A stretch of DNA of 64,000 nt from Proales similis (lineage: Eukaryota; Rotifera; Eurotatoria; Ploima; Proalidae), in assembly GCA_019059635.1 (NCBI GenBank), contig JAGVRJ010000002.1, positions 496,001 to 560,000 on the forward strand, in the 5' to 3' direction. Under the pieces are notes generated by a model that worked only from the letters and a program-made list of their open reading frames with translations, was not told the DNA's origin and did not search any database. The position numbers and the translations under genes are program-made. How positions within the stretch are numbered: the first letter of the stretch is position 1; the number at the start of each line of letters is the position of its first letter. Below are positions 42,150 through 51,323 of this stretch, piece by piece.

Positions 42150-42626
42150 TCAAATGTGACTTTGGTACTTAAGCCGATACTCAGGACAACAGGCTGTTAG
42201 CTGGGCTATTCGCCATGTTTTCACTACTTGTCCGTTTGAATCTATCTGATTGCAGTCCACGTAGGTGCAGAACATGACCAAAAGCTCTGAGATGAACCGA
42301 ATGAACCAGTTTTAGGCCTCTAATCAATTGCATTGCACTTACCCTCGTAAGAAAGTCTTTTCTTGCTTCGTTCAGAGTCTGAGCCACGTGTGTCTCTCCA
42401 CAATAATTGCTGCTCTTCTTTAGGCTCGTATTCGTCGTTTGAGCTTAGCTGCTGCAAGAAATTTCGTTCTTTTCGATCGAACGCCCGAAATGTTTCACTC
42501 AATGGATGTGCCGCACCAGATGCTTTTGAAAATTAAGATCATCAGCTCTGTTTAGAATGCTTCGCTTTACTCACTGGCTAGGATTGCGAGGACCAACAGC
42601 AGAACCAATCTTATTGTGATATTCAT
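42150..42626 (-). CDS. Small secreted protein, candidate peptide-hormone precursor
   Basis: Not recognised. Three exons, 42626-42575, 42522-42343 and 42286-42150, keep phase and give 122 residues. Residues 1-18 form a clear signal peptide (MNITIRLVLLLVLAILA). A polar, acidic middle follows, then a KKR basic site near residue 75, a classic prohormone-convertase sequence. The 47 residues after it hold four cysteines (FCTYVDCNQ and LTACCPEYR), enough for two disulfides, and end LKYQSHI. This layout (signal, spacer, dibasic cleavage, Cys-containing C-terminal peptide) suits a neuropeptide or hormone precursor, but I cannot match the cysteine spacing to a known family. A secreted structural or defence peptide remains possible. 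Confidence 0.6.
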
Positions 42627-43957
42627 TTAAAGGCGAGATCTGACTCTTTTCTAAACTATTTGCCGCCACTCGTTGTAATTGAATTAAACAAAAGATAAAA
42701 AATTCACAATTAAAGTCAAACTGCCGAACGCATTGCCTTTTGCTAAACCAAGGCGCTTTCTCAACTGATTGCTAAAAGTTCATTAATTAAAATAAAATGG
42801 AGAGAGAGTGAGAGAAAAAAAAAACTCATAAATAGCCTCCAACTGGTCATTATGGATACTGACGGGTTGCCCCACTCGTGGTCGTAAATTTCAACTCTTG
42901 GTTAATTAAAAGGTCAGTGGCTGCCGACTGCCACCCGCAGCATAGGTGGCAAACCAACCAATTACTAATGACTCATTCAAAATAAAAATTAAACGCATTG
43001 ATTTGGCTTATCGAAGAACACGCATCAGCACGGAAGGCGGAAGTGTGCTTATCGGCTTCAAATCAGCCAAGCAGTATCCTGTTTCTTTGCTTTGCTGGCG
43101 TCTGAGTTTGCTCATGCTTCTGCGCTTCCATAAAAATCCATATAAGGTCGGCTATGTTTTATAGAGCTGAGCTAATCTCATCATTAACCACAAACGCGTT
43201 CAGAGCGAATTTTTTTTTAAATTGCATTCTGCGTAGGAGCAATTAGTGGGCGTGCAAACAAGTCTATCATTGCCCAGGCGAGTGCGTCGGCATCACATTC
43301 GCCAAATGAGTGCGTAGAAGTAAATTTATTGAATGAGAGATGAAAGTCTAATTAGAATTGTCGATAATATTCAAATGTCATTTACTCTACGTACCAAGAT
43401 GCTTTTAATCTTATCTGTAATAATAATAATCATCGAGCGTAAAATTCAGATTGCCAATTATTTGATTTTGATTTAACTAATTGAAGTTGTCCGCCTCGTT
43501 TTATTTCATTTTAGTCACAGTCAATTTTATTCGGTTCCAGCCTGTCGGCTCGGTTACCATTGTTGCAAATTTTGTCTAACGGCTTAACTGCTACGGTCTC
43601 TTGTTTGAAACCTTACCACTAACCCACTCGCTTCGAATAAGATTATACGTGGGCAATGGATGCTCCAATTATTTTCAAATAAAATTAAATATTTGATCTC
43701 AGAGGAGGCAGCAATAGAGAAGGATCGAGAGCAAAATTGCTCTCTTGAACGATGGCTCATTGGAAAATAAGAAAAAAAAAATCTTTAAAAGAGCGCATTA
43801 GGTATAATCGTGTTTATTATTCGAATCTTAAAAACGGCTTAGAGACTAGATCAGATTCGGCTTTATTCGACCGATCGCTTAGATGAATGGAGCCGTCCCA
43901 CCTACTGATACATGTCCCTGTTTGAAGCGGGTTAAGAACGTTTAATGACAAGAAGAA
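42627..43957. other. Intergenic region, no gene seen
   Basis: AT-rich 1.3 kb between the secreted-peptide gene and the membrane-protein gene, both on the minus strand. Nothing coding is supported; frames are short and of biased composition. Confidence 0.5.
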
Positions 43958-44472
43958 TTAGAAATCGGAGAACCTTACAAATGCGGGATTCATAGCCGCT
44001 CGATTGGGGTTCATATAACCTCTGCCTAAATCCGACGATCGGTACGCAGCTGTTTCTCTTGGAAAGTAGCGAGCCGAGCGGCGAACTTGACTCTGGGCTG
44101 GATAGAAGCTTTCTGGAGCCTGCTCGTCTCGTTCTTCCTGTGGCACATACATGTCCAAGCTCTGTTTTAATTGTCGGAATAAATCCTGCCCAAGTCTGCT
44201 CTCTAGTTTTGAAATTTTACCTGAATTTCATATTCTTTTTGACGCGGCGGCACGCTCCGCGATATAGTGGGCATTTCGAACGCGTACGGATTTTGGGAAA
44301 GCATTGACTGCTCAAACATCATGCGACTTTTACTGTATCGATTCCAGAGAACCATAATTACAACTATGGCGATTATGGTCGCTATGATAATCAGCACTGC
44401 CAGTGCAACCAATATGCCCCACGGTTCTTGGTTGAATGCTCGACCACGTGAAAACGATAGTGAGTCGTACAT
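43958..44472 (-). CDS. Small single-pass membrane protein (possibly the last exons of a longer gene)
   Basis: Not recognised. Exons 44472-44221 and 44161-43958 give 151 residues. A strong membrane segment (GILVALAVLIIIATIIAIVV) lies at about residues 22-43, followed by Arg/Lys (WNRYSKSR), so the C-terminus should be cytosolic. The tail is rich in Tyr, Pro and Arg (NPYAFEMPT, EYEIQSLDMYVPQEE) and ends VRFSDF. Such a tail recalls cadherin-type cytoplasmic ends, but that is weak. The frame stays open upstream of the ATG back to an acceptor-like ttcactag, so these may be 3' exons of a larger gene whose other exons I did not find. Confidence 0.5.
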
Positions 44473-45027
44473 TTGGATCAAATAAAAGAAGAGCTAGTGA
44501 AGAGCAGCCAGCTCAAGTATTCACCGACTTGTCAAGACCTTTAGAACGGGATTAGGACCGAAGCGGTTAGCTTCTTATTATTTCTTTCTATCACGACTCG
44601 ACCAGCTCGCATTCATACTCAGAAATTTATGATCTAGATTGCAAGTATGCAAACTATTTTCCGTTTTGGTCTCCTCTCTTTGGCATTTTGCATTCTATAT
44701 CATCATATCCGTCGGGACTTGTTTGTGATTCGTAAAAGTTTCCTATTATGTGCTTCGATCAACTTTTATTGAAGCAAAAAAAAAAAAGAAAGAGAGACAC
44801 AAACAAAATCACGGCTTATGCAAACACATACACATTGACACAGACCATAGTTTGGTTATCGAATGCTTGAATTAGAATATAAAATATTCAAAAGTAAGAA
44901 AGATTTAGGCTAATCCAAGGAAACAAAACAAAGGCACAGAGCTAGCCCCATGTCCTAAACCGCGCTTTATTCAAGCAACCTGCAAGCTTTAGGTCAAATT
45001 GAAAATAGAAAGCCTCTCCTTTCAGTT
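44473..45027. other. Intergenic region, no gene seen
   Basis: AT-rich, with an A run near 44775. No coding or RNA feature is supported before tRNA-Asn. Confidence 0.5.
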
Positions 45028-45034
45028 GTCTCTA

Positions 45035-45084
<50 letters not shown>

Positions 45085-45101
45085 GAATCCACCTAGGGAC
45101 G
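45028..45101 (+). tRNA. tRNA-Asn(GTT)
   Basis: 74 nt. Acceptor stem GTCTCTA pairs with TAGGGAC (one G-T), D arm TGGCGCAATCGGTTAGCGC, anticodon loop CTGTTAA with GTT, T arm GGTTCGAATCC, discriminator G. No intron. A T run follows at about 45108-45116 as terminator. Confidence 0.97.
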
Positions 45102-45613
45102 TTGATTTTTCTTTTTTCGCCTTCGCGTCGCCCTTATTTACCCATTCTTGAGCCTTTTTGATTTTAACTATACGAGTTTGTCTATGAATATTTATTTCTC
45201 TTTGGTAGTCGGCTGGCGAATGGGAGCTCGTCTTGGAAATGAGCCCAACACTCTCGCCTAATTTAGAGAGTGCGTGTGTATGCATCCGAAATATTTAATC
45301 TACTTAAAAGCATTAGTAGAAATAAAAATATTGGGAGTTTCTATTCTACCGGTTTTCCAAAGAATTCAAATGAGCGCCAGTTATTATTTATTTATTTGTG
45401 TTTTACACGCCGCCAAAAGCGATGCCATGTTCGGATTAAAAGTGTCACTTAGAAGAAGCAAATTAAAATTTTTGCTTATTTGTGTGCCAAGTCAAAATTT
45501 AAGCATAAAATGGTTTCAAGAGAAACATCCTGTAACACGACATGATTGAATAATAAACGAACAATCCACTTAATAAAGAGTTTCTACCACCATTCTCAGT
45601 CTACCCGGGTAAA

Positions 45614-46426
45614 ATGACGCTGCGATTCGAGTATGGCAAACTAATTAACGATCAAACTTACCCAAATCTGCGATCTTTGATTGTGCCCGACAACACGTTT
45701 GTAAACGACAATGACCAAGCATCTGAGAAAGCATCCAAGCCACACAAGGTTCACGTTCGTGATTCAGTACGCACAGCGATCGAGAGAAAAAGTTCTGTAC
45801 TTGAAAAATGGTCGAATGGCAAGTTACACAAGGGGCTGACGAAGAAAAAGGCCAATACTAGGGCTGCTTCAACTTCGACGGTGAAACTCAGCTATCTGAA
45901 CGCCTATGATTTTGACGACGGACATTGCAAAGACTGTTTATTCTGTCGATTTTCAACCAAGTCAAAGAACATCAAGAGGCTATCAGAAGTTGGAGAGCAG
46001 AGATCAAACGTAGCTCATTCGAAGGACAAGGCAAGCGACTTGACACTCTTTAGCCTAGGCAGTTTGCCAGAATCCGGACGAACGGCTCGGTCACGTGAAT
46101 CTTGTCTAAGAAATATTAAGTTTAAGAAAACATTGACTGGCACTCGAGGTTTTTCAAGTAAGAGTCTGGACAGCTTCGGATCTTCATCGTCCAACTTTCC
46201 ATTCATTAAATCAAATTATTGTCAAATCGATGAGACTTTTGCCCAAAGAGAAAATTTTAAGCTTGACCAGTTTGCCTTGGTCTCTTCACAGATCGACAAG
46301 TTAATACAAAAGTATCCGTCAATTGAAAGCCGACGTAAATCTGTTACGAAAGGAGCCAAAACAGACTCGACCGATAACAAGGAAATTCAGTTTGTTACTC
46401 AATCGTTGCGCGCAAGTCGTCTTTAG
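45614..46426 (+). CDS. Hypothetical protein, 270 residues
   Basis: Not recognised. A single-exon frame with an ATG start and a Ser/Lys-rich product. The N-terminus (MTLRFEYGKLINDQTYPNLR) looks folded. A cysteine cluster CKDCLFCRF lies near residue 110, resembling half of a metal-binding site. The rest is low-complexity and basic, with many Ser-x-x-Arg/Lys contexts that could be phosphorylated. No membrane segment or signal peptide. It lies between tRNA-Asn and the split tRNA-Ile on the same strand. The length and non-repetitive composition support a real gene; no function is proposed. Confidence 0.6.
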   Translation: MTLRFEYGKLINDQTYPNLRSLIVPDNTFVNDNDQASEKASKPHKVHVRDSVRTAIERKSSVLEKWSNGKLHKGLTKKKANTRAASTSTVKLSYLNAYDFDDGHCKDCLFCRFSTKSKNIKRLSEVGEQRSNVAHSKDKASDLTLFSLGSLPESGRTARSRESCLRNIKFKKTLTGTRGFSSKSLDSFGSSSSNFPFIKSNYCQIDETFAQRENFKLDQFALVSSQIDKLIQKYPSIESRRKSVTKGAKTDSTDNKEIQFVTQSLRASRL

Positions 46427-46509
46427 CCACTTTTTTTAATAAACTTGTGAATCTTTTGCATCTATTGCCGCTCGGTGTTTAGAACAACATTAAACAAGGC
46501 TCGAATCAA

Positions 46510-46801
46510 GCCCTAGTAGCTCAGTCCATATTAGATTTAAAAGTATCGTGACTTGACACATGTCTTTGAGCAATAAATCCAGCAAGTCGAACTCCTGGTT
46601 GCAACTATACGTGATCTTAATTCTATTATCATCCGCCGTGTGTCGGAAAATTTGTCTCTAGCTTGTTAATATTGCACAAGAACGGCCTTATCTAAAAGTC
46701 CTGCTTCAAATCGTTCTATCTTCATATGCGGTTAGAGCGCTGTACTTATAATCACAGTATTAGCGATGCGGAGGTCGAGAGTTCGAGCCTCTCCTAGGGC
46801 A
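46510..46801 (+). tRNA. tRNA-Ile(TAT), split in the D-loop by about 203 bp
   Basis: The 5' part, 46510-46526, is GCCCTAGTAGCTCAGTC; the rest resumes at 46729 with CGGTTAGAGC. Joined, the acceptor stem is seven perfect pairs (GCCCTAG with CTAGGGC), the D stem is GCTC with GAGC and the D-loop AGTCGGTTA is standard. The anticodon stem is CTGTA with TGCGG (two G-T), anticodon TAT at 46747-46749, with a normal 15-nt intron at 46751-46765 just 3' of position 37, as usual for eukaryotic tRNA-Ile(TAT). The T arm GAGAGTTCGAGCCTCTC is perfect, discriminator A, then a T run from 46807. The B box is intact, but the A box is divided by the insert. It may be a disabled gene, or the insert may be removed from the transcript. 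Confidence 0.85.
46527..46728. other. Insert inside the tRNA-Ile D-loop (small mobile element or ectopic intron)
   Basis: About 202 bp, AT-rich, no coding capacity. It begins CATAT and ends ATATG, a 5-bp inverted terminal repeat, with C on both sides. No poly-A tail or long direct repeat is visible, so a short DNA-transposon remnant fits better than a retroposon. Insert limits can shift by one base because of the flanking C. Confidence 0.6.
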
Positions 46802-46855
46802 ATCGCTTTTTTCTCTCAATTTTTTCGAATCAAATTTTTAAGGTTTATTTCTGAA

Positions 46856-48320
46856 CTAGACGAATCGGTCCAAAAGAGCTTTTCCTATGTGTCCCGGTAC
46901 TCGCTGATGCAGTTCGACCAGCTTTCTAATCGAATCCTGCACCTGAATTAGAAAAGCTTATAAGCATCTTCAACCTGCTTCTGACACGAATTTTACCTCG
47001 GTTGCCAGCTCATGGCCTGTCTGATTTGGTTTGGGGTAGATTGGCTCACCAATAACCGTCCTAATTAAATCAAGCTAAAAAAGGGGATCGATTTTTCATA
47101 TACTCGACAACTACCTTAACTTGACTGGAAAATAGCCGAATATCAATTGAAATCCCATTTTATTCTTCTCGTATTGGCGTTGCCAGAATGCTGCTCAAAA
47201 AGTTAGCTTCTTTAAATTGAAAGGAGATTTAAATTACTTACGCTGTAACACTTTAGGGACGTATGCCAATTCACGTGAGTTGACGGTAAAAAAGGGAATT
47301 ATGGGCTAGCACAGGATTAAGGGGATTCTTCTCTTGAACGCAAATATTGTCTATCACCTACCATGTTTGACTGAATCGAAGCTCTAGCAAATCCTTCTCT
47401 TCCAGGCCAGTCAATATTGTAATGGTTGCTGCTGTACACGATTTCTGTGCCGCCTCCTCGTTAGCTAGTTAGACTCAGAAATTACAAGAGAGAACACATA
47501 CCTCTCATTCCGCCCGGATAAACAAGGACTAGCTCTCCATTTTCTATCAATTGAGCACACTCATCTCTTGATGGTGATATTTGACGCATGACTTCTACAA
47601 ATGTCTGGTATCCTGAAGGAAATCGCAAAATCGAGATTTAAAACAAACAAGATCGAGTTGAAATAGCACCGATCAATTTACCAGGCATCTTTGTCACGCT
47701 TTTATCGACAATAGTAAAAACCCTCCGGTTAAGCTGTATTTTCACTTCAGCGGCAAGAAAGGCCGCGTCTATCGGAGCTAAAGAGTGATATCTAAAAACG
47801 TAATAATCTCGAGTGAAAGACTATTTAATCGGTAATCAAGAGTTTTACCCAACTAGTAGAGCTCCTCCATTTTTTGGAATATTTTCTAATCCCTTGACCT
47901 CATACCCTTCACAATTTCATCAAAAATCGTAGAATATTTAAAATGTTTTTCTAATTATGGATTTTTACCATGAAGAAATCTGCCGAAAACTTTCCAACCA
48001 TGTAGAATGCATTTATAGGGCACTGACCAGAATCTATCTTTGCCTATCTCTTTATACTAATGATGGGAGAGTCGTTGTAAAATCATTATTCTGTAATCAG
48101 AGTAGAGCATTACTTGCTTGTAGTATAGTTTTTTGTAGATATTCAATATGAAGGACAGTGAAAAGTTTGAACCCAACATAACAATCGGACCAATAAAAAA
48201 AGACGAAATGCCGAGGAGAATAATACTGAACATTTTAAGATTTGGTACGCTTGCTTGGATTTCTTGTCTAAAAAGCAACTGAATCTCGACATAAGCGCGA
48301 TGATTATGTTTAACATGCAT
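46856..48320 (-). CDS. TMEM68: TMEM68-like acyltransferase (DGAT2-related)
   Basis: ER membrane acyltransferase family involved in neutral-lipid synthesis. Ten exons: 48320-48114, 48056-47999, 47906-47849, 47791-47682, 47612-47502, 47456-47362, 47305-47242, 47193-47115, 47060-46997, 46942-46856; phases close to give 310 residues (human about 324). A hydrophobic N-terminus (IILLGISSFFIGPIVML and a second segment) precedes LHGYEVKGLENIPKNGGALL. The active-site region is GYHSLAPIDAAF, His and Asp in the positions of human YHGAIPID. Then VYPGGMRGGGTEIVYSS, NIDWPGREGFARASIQ, PIIPFFTVNSRE, FGYFPVKLRTVIGEPI and HQRVPGHIGKALLDRF. All introns are 47-110 nt. An earlier exon is possible. Confidence 0.88.
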
Positions 48321-48459
48321 GTCTCAGACTCAAGCTGCCTAAATTTTGTCTGAGTTGATAGAGTGATGATGCCCAGTGTGTGATGATTGATAAAATTTTA
48401 AGCTTTCTATTTACTCACCTGGTTTGACTTGAAAGAAAAAAAGTAAAAAAAAAAAGATT

Positions 48460-48531
48460 CTCCGTGACCGGGAATTGAACCCGGGTCTCCCGCGTGACAG
48501 GCGGGGATACTCACCACTATACTATCACGGA
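48460..48531 (-). tRNA. tRNA-Asp(GTC)
   Basis: 72 nt on the minus strand. Acceptor TCCGTGA pairs with TCACGGA, anticodon loop CTGTCAC with GTC, T arm GGGTTCAATTCCC, discriminator G. A long T run on this strand (plus-strand A run at 48446-48455) terminates it. No intron. Confidence 0.97.
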
Positions 48532-48739
48532 TTTCTGAACGATATTTGGCTAAAGAAGGTTATTTTTAGTGCTATTTAAGGCGAGGGCTTTAAAGTTAAT
48601 TGGCAGCTTGTGTTTCAAATTCTTTTCTAATCGGCTAGAAAAACCTGATTTATTGAATTGTGAAATTTGCTTTTGTTTTTTTCCTTTTGTTCAAGGCTTT
48701 TTAACACAAGAATTATTTTATGAGCAGGTTGACTAACGG

Positions 48740-48821
48740 GACGAGGTGGCCGAGTGGTTAAGGCGATGGACTGCTAATCCATTGGGTTCTGCCCGCGAGG
48801 GTTCGAATCCCTTCCTCGTCG
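48740..48821 (+). tRNA. tRNA-Ser(GCT)
   Basis: 82 nt with the long variable arm of serine tRNAs. Acceptor GACGAGG pairs with CCTCGTC, D arm TGGCCGAGTGGTTAAGGC, anticodon loop with GCT in ACTGCTAAT, T arm GGGTTCGAATCCC, discriminator G. A T run follows at 48825. Confidence 0.97.
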
Positions 48822-48980
48822 AATTTTTTTGCTTTTTGCTACCAGCCTTTTTTGATCATGAGGATCATAGGTTGAATCTTTTAGAATAAGATGAGCTGTA
48901 TACTAGAATGCCCAGAGAATTTCGAAATTTTATTGATGAGTAACTAATTAGCAATTTGATTGAATGAACTAAACTTTTCG

Positions 48981-49250
48981 TCAACTGGCTTGAGCCCAAG
49001 GATCTTCAACCATCGACTTGTGGTAATACTGATTAACATCAAACTGTCTGGGCACTTGTTGCTCTCTTGTGTTTAATCTATTTCTATCTCTGTAGTTGGA
49101 TTGATGAGATCCCCGATGGTGCGAATATCCTCGATGAGAAAATCCGCGACTGCTGCCTCGTTGCTGGTGGTGGGTGTTGCCGCGATAGGGATGATGCCTG
49201 CCAGAAGACTCATCTGCGTTGTTAAATTTGCCAAAATCTCTCTGTGACAT
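48981..49250 (-). CDS. Small Arg/Gly/His-rich protein, MPLKIP (TTDN1)-like
   Basis: 89 residues, one exon. The body is disordered and rich in Arg, Gly, His and Ser (RGSSRGFSHRGYSHHRGSH). The only conserved-looking part is the C-terminus, YYHKSMVEDPWAQ, which resembles the short SMLEDPW motif ending the MPLKIP/TTDN1 family (a nuclear protein tied to transcription and to non-photosensitive trichothiodystrophy in humans). The resemblance rests on about eight residues recalled from memory, so the family call is tentative; an unrelated RGG-type protein is the alternative. Confidence 0.5.
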   Translation of the reverse strand: MSQRDFGKFNNADESSGRHHPYRGNTHHQQRGSSRGFSHRGYSHHRGSHQSNYRDRNRLNTREQQVPRQFDVNQYYHKSMVEDPWAQAS

Positions 49251-49545
49251 GTGGTCTCTTTCTCTGTCTCTCTTTCGCTCTAGGTCTGTCTCTATTTCCT
49301 TTTTTCAAATCGTTCTATCATCAAATAATTTATGTGTATATGTTACGAAGGTAGAGTATAGCTCTGCATAATAGATGTGAAGGCCAAAACAAGACCAGAG
49401 CGTCCATTAAGGCTGACGCAACAAAAATCCCGAATGCCCGACCCACGAAATCGCTTTCCCTCTAAGCCTAACTGGGATCGCAAACTAAATAACTCTGTTT
49501 CTGGAAAGTAACACTGTCGGAGCATTATTATTTGAAAAAAAGACT

Positions 49546-50380
49546 TCAAAATTCATCGACAACTATCTGAGGAATCGAAATTCCTGTAAAATGGGCCTTT
49601 TTTGAATCTCGCGGTGAAATAGGCGTACTGCATTTTGCTGAGCAGTCCTGGTCAAAAACACGCTTGACAGTCTCGATCCAACGGAGAACTGGTTCACTTG
49701 GACGAAAAATTCGATGGTAAATATCAAGCTGTTGCTTGTAGCTCTCAAGTTGTTGCTTTAAGACATTGCAACAGGCGCAGTCGTTACAGGATTGAACTGA
49801 TCTCGATCCTACGGGCAGGGACAGACGTTTGGCTAAGCTCTCACTAGAGAGTGTTTCGATTGCTATGTGTTCTGGCACCATGGTTCCTCTGCCTCTAATA
49901 CTGCAATTGCTGAAACCAGTTAGAGAAACAAAAAATAAAGTAAATCATGAAAAGCCTGACTCACTTTCGACTAGATTCATTGATCGCAACGCCCGGAAGG
50001 TTGAGTTTAGACTCGTGATGAAGTTTAGATGACCGGCGCTTTTTTAAGCGCATGAAGCGATAAGTTTCGAGCATTTTCTTGCACTCGCCTTCAGGCCCTG
50101 AATGGAAAAACGACATGTATTTCAATTATTCGGTTTGAACGGTTCTTAGAGTTCACTTACCGACAAAGAGCACCTTTCCCACATCTCGTGCGTGGTTTAC
50201 ATTGCAGGAAACGAGGTCGCCGACTTGAACTTGTTTCTTGTTTTCCATCACGCAGCAGGCGTTGCTCTTCTGCCAACGTACCACCATGTGTTGGGTCAAT
50301 TTTTCATAAGCCATAGCCGAAGATCTATGCGTCTGATGATTAAAAATGTCCATAAAGGAAAAGCGTCTGGCTCGGTTCAT
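49546..50380 (-). CDS. Hypothetical protein, 238 residues, with a compact N-terminal module
   Basis: Not recognised. Exons 50380-50161, 50097-49965 and 49909-49546 join in phase. Residues 25-90 form a compact module: VVRWQKSNACCVMENKK, VQVGDLVSCNV, VGKVLFVGPEGECKKML. Its pattern of a short beta segment, a G-D-L turn and a G-x-x-x-E-C helix recalls the N-terminal module of some BEN-domain proteins, but no BEN domain is present. A basic stretch (RLKKRRSSK) may be a nuclear signal. A Cys cluster (CNDCACC) leads into a Gln-rich coiled coil (LKQQLESYKQQLDIY). A nuclear, DNA- or chromatin-associated role is a guess. Confidence 0.6.
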
Positions 50381-51323
50381 TCTTGTTGAGAATAGACTGA
50401 TGCCTTATTTGAACTATTTCCCCTCTCTTTCTCTGGCCTTTTCTTTTCTCTTTGAGTCAAATGTAACCGGACTCGACTTTGGGAATATGACAGAATTGTA
50501 CAGACACTTGGGTGTATGATTGACGGCAAAAGTAATCAGTATGCAAATTCGACTCTTTTGGTTCTAATGAACCTTGCACTTTTGAGAATGGGGTGTTTAT
50601 GCGCAGTGGGACAAATAACTACTGCAGTTAGCGTTAGAAGCCGCCGGTGACGACGATTTCGATTAATTTGAGGAGAGCCAAGCGGCAAGTAAAATGAGGA
50701 CAGCAGTGAAGGAGTGAAAGTCTGCTTTTTGTGCTAATATTTGGCTGCGTTCACATGGAACAATAAATCATCCGGCTGACTGAGAACAGGGTTAAAATCG
50801 CATAATCACGCAACATTTAATTAAACCACACACGCACACACACACAACCCTAACACACACAAACAGAAACTCGTTCGTACTTTTGGAGACACATTCGGCT
50901 GTCATTCGGTTTCTCCAATTAGGAAGAAGATTTTAAACTACGTCGAGCATCCAGGCGGAAATCTTCACCTCAATTTGAGGCTTCAATGCCGTTTAAATGC
51001 TCAATCTTGCGCGCTCTCTCTTTAATTACCACGCCTGCTGTTAACAACAGACTGCAAGTTGCATTCGCACAGAAATAATGGACTTTTATTCTTGCTATCA
51101 GTAGCAGCTAGAAGCACTTGAATGCGTCAAGAGCTTAATTACTAGTCTGTCCAATTGCGCTGCTCTTATTTAACAACTCTCGAACCAAACCCAGAGCCGA
51201 CTCTTATGAATGCCAATCCATTTTATTTGGATTCCTTTTTCATTAAGATATGGACAAGACTCAATGAGATTGAATCAGCTTTACGGGTAGCTGAAGACTC
51301 TGGGTACGAGTAAAAAGAGAAAT
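50381..51323. other. Intergenic region, no gene seen
   Basis: About 0.9 kb between two minus-strand genes, with CA-rich microsatellite sequence at 50826-50850. No coding feature supported. Confidence 0.5.

Noticed and set aside
42946-43164. 72-codon plus-strand frame
   Set aside because: Isolated, short, no recognisable domain and in an AT-rich intergenic region.
43958-44481. Naming the membrane protein a cadherin
   Set aside because: Only a vague similarity of the Tyr/Pro-rich tail; no cadherin repeat found upstream on the minus strand.
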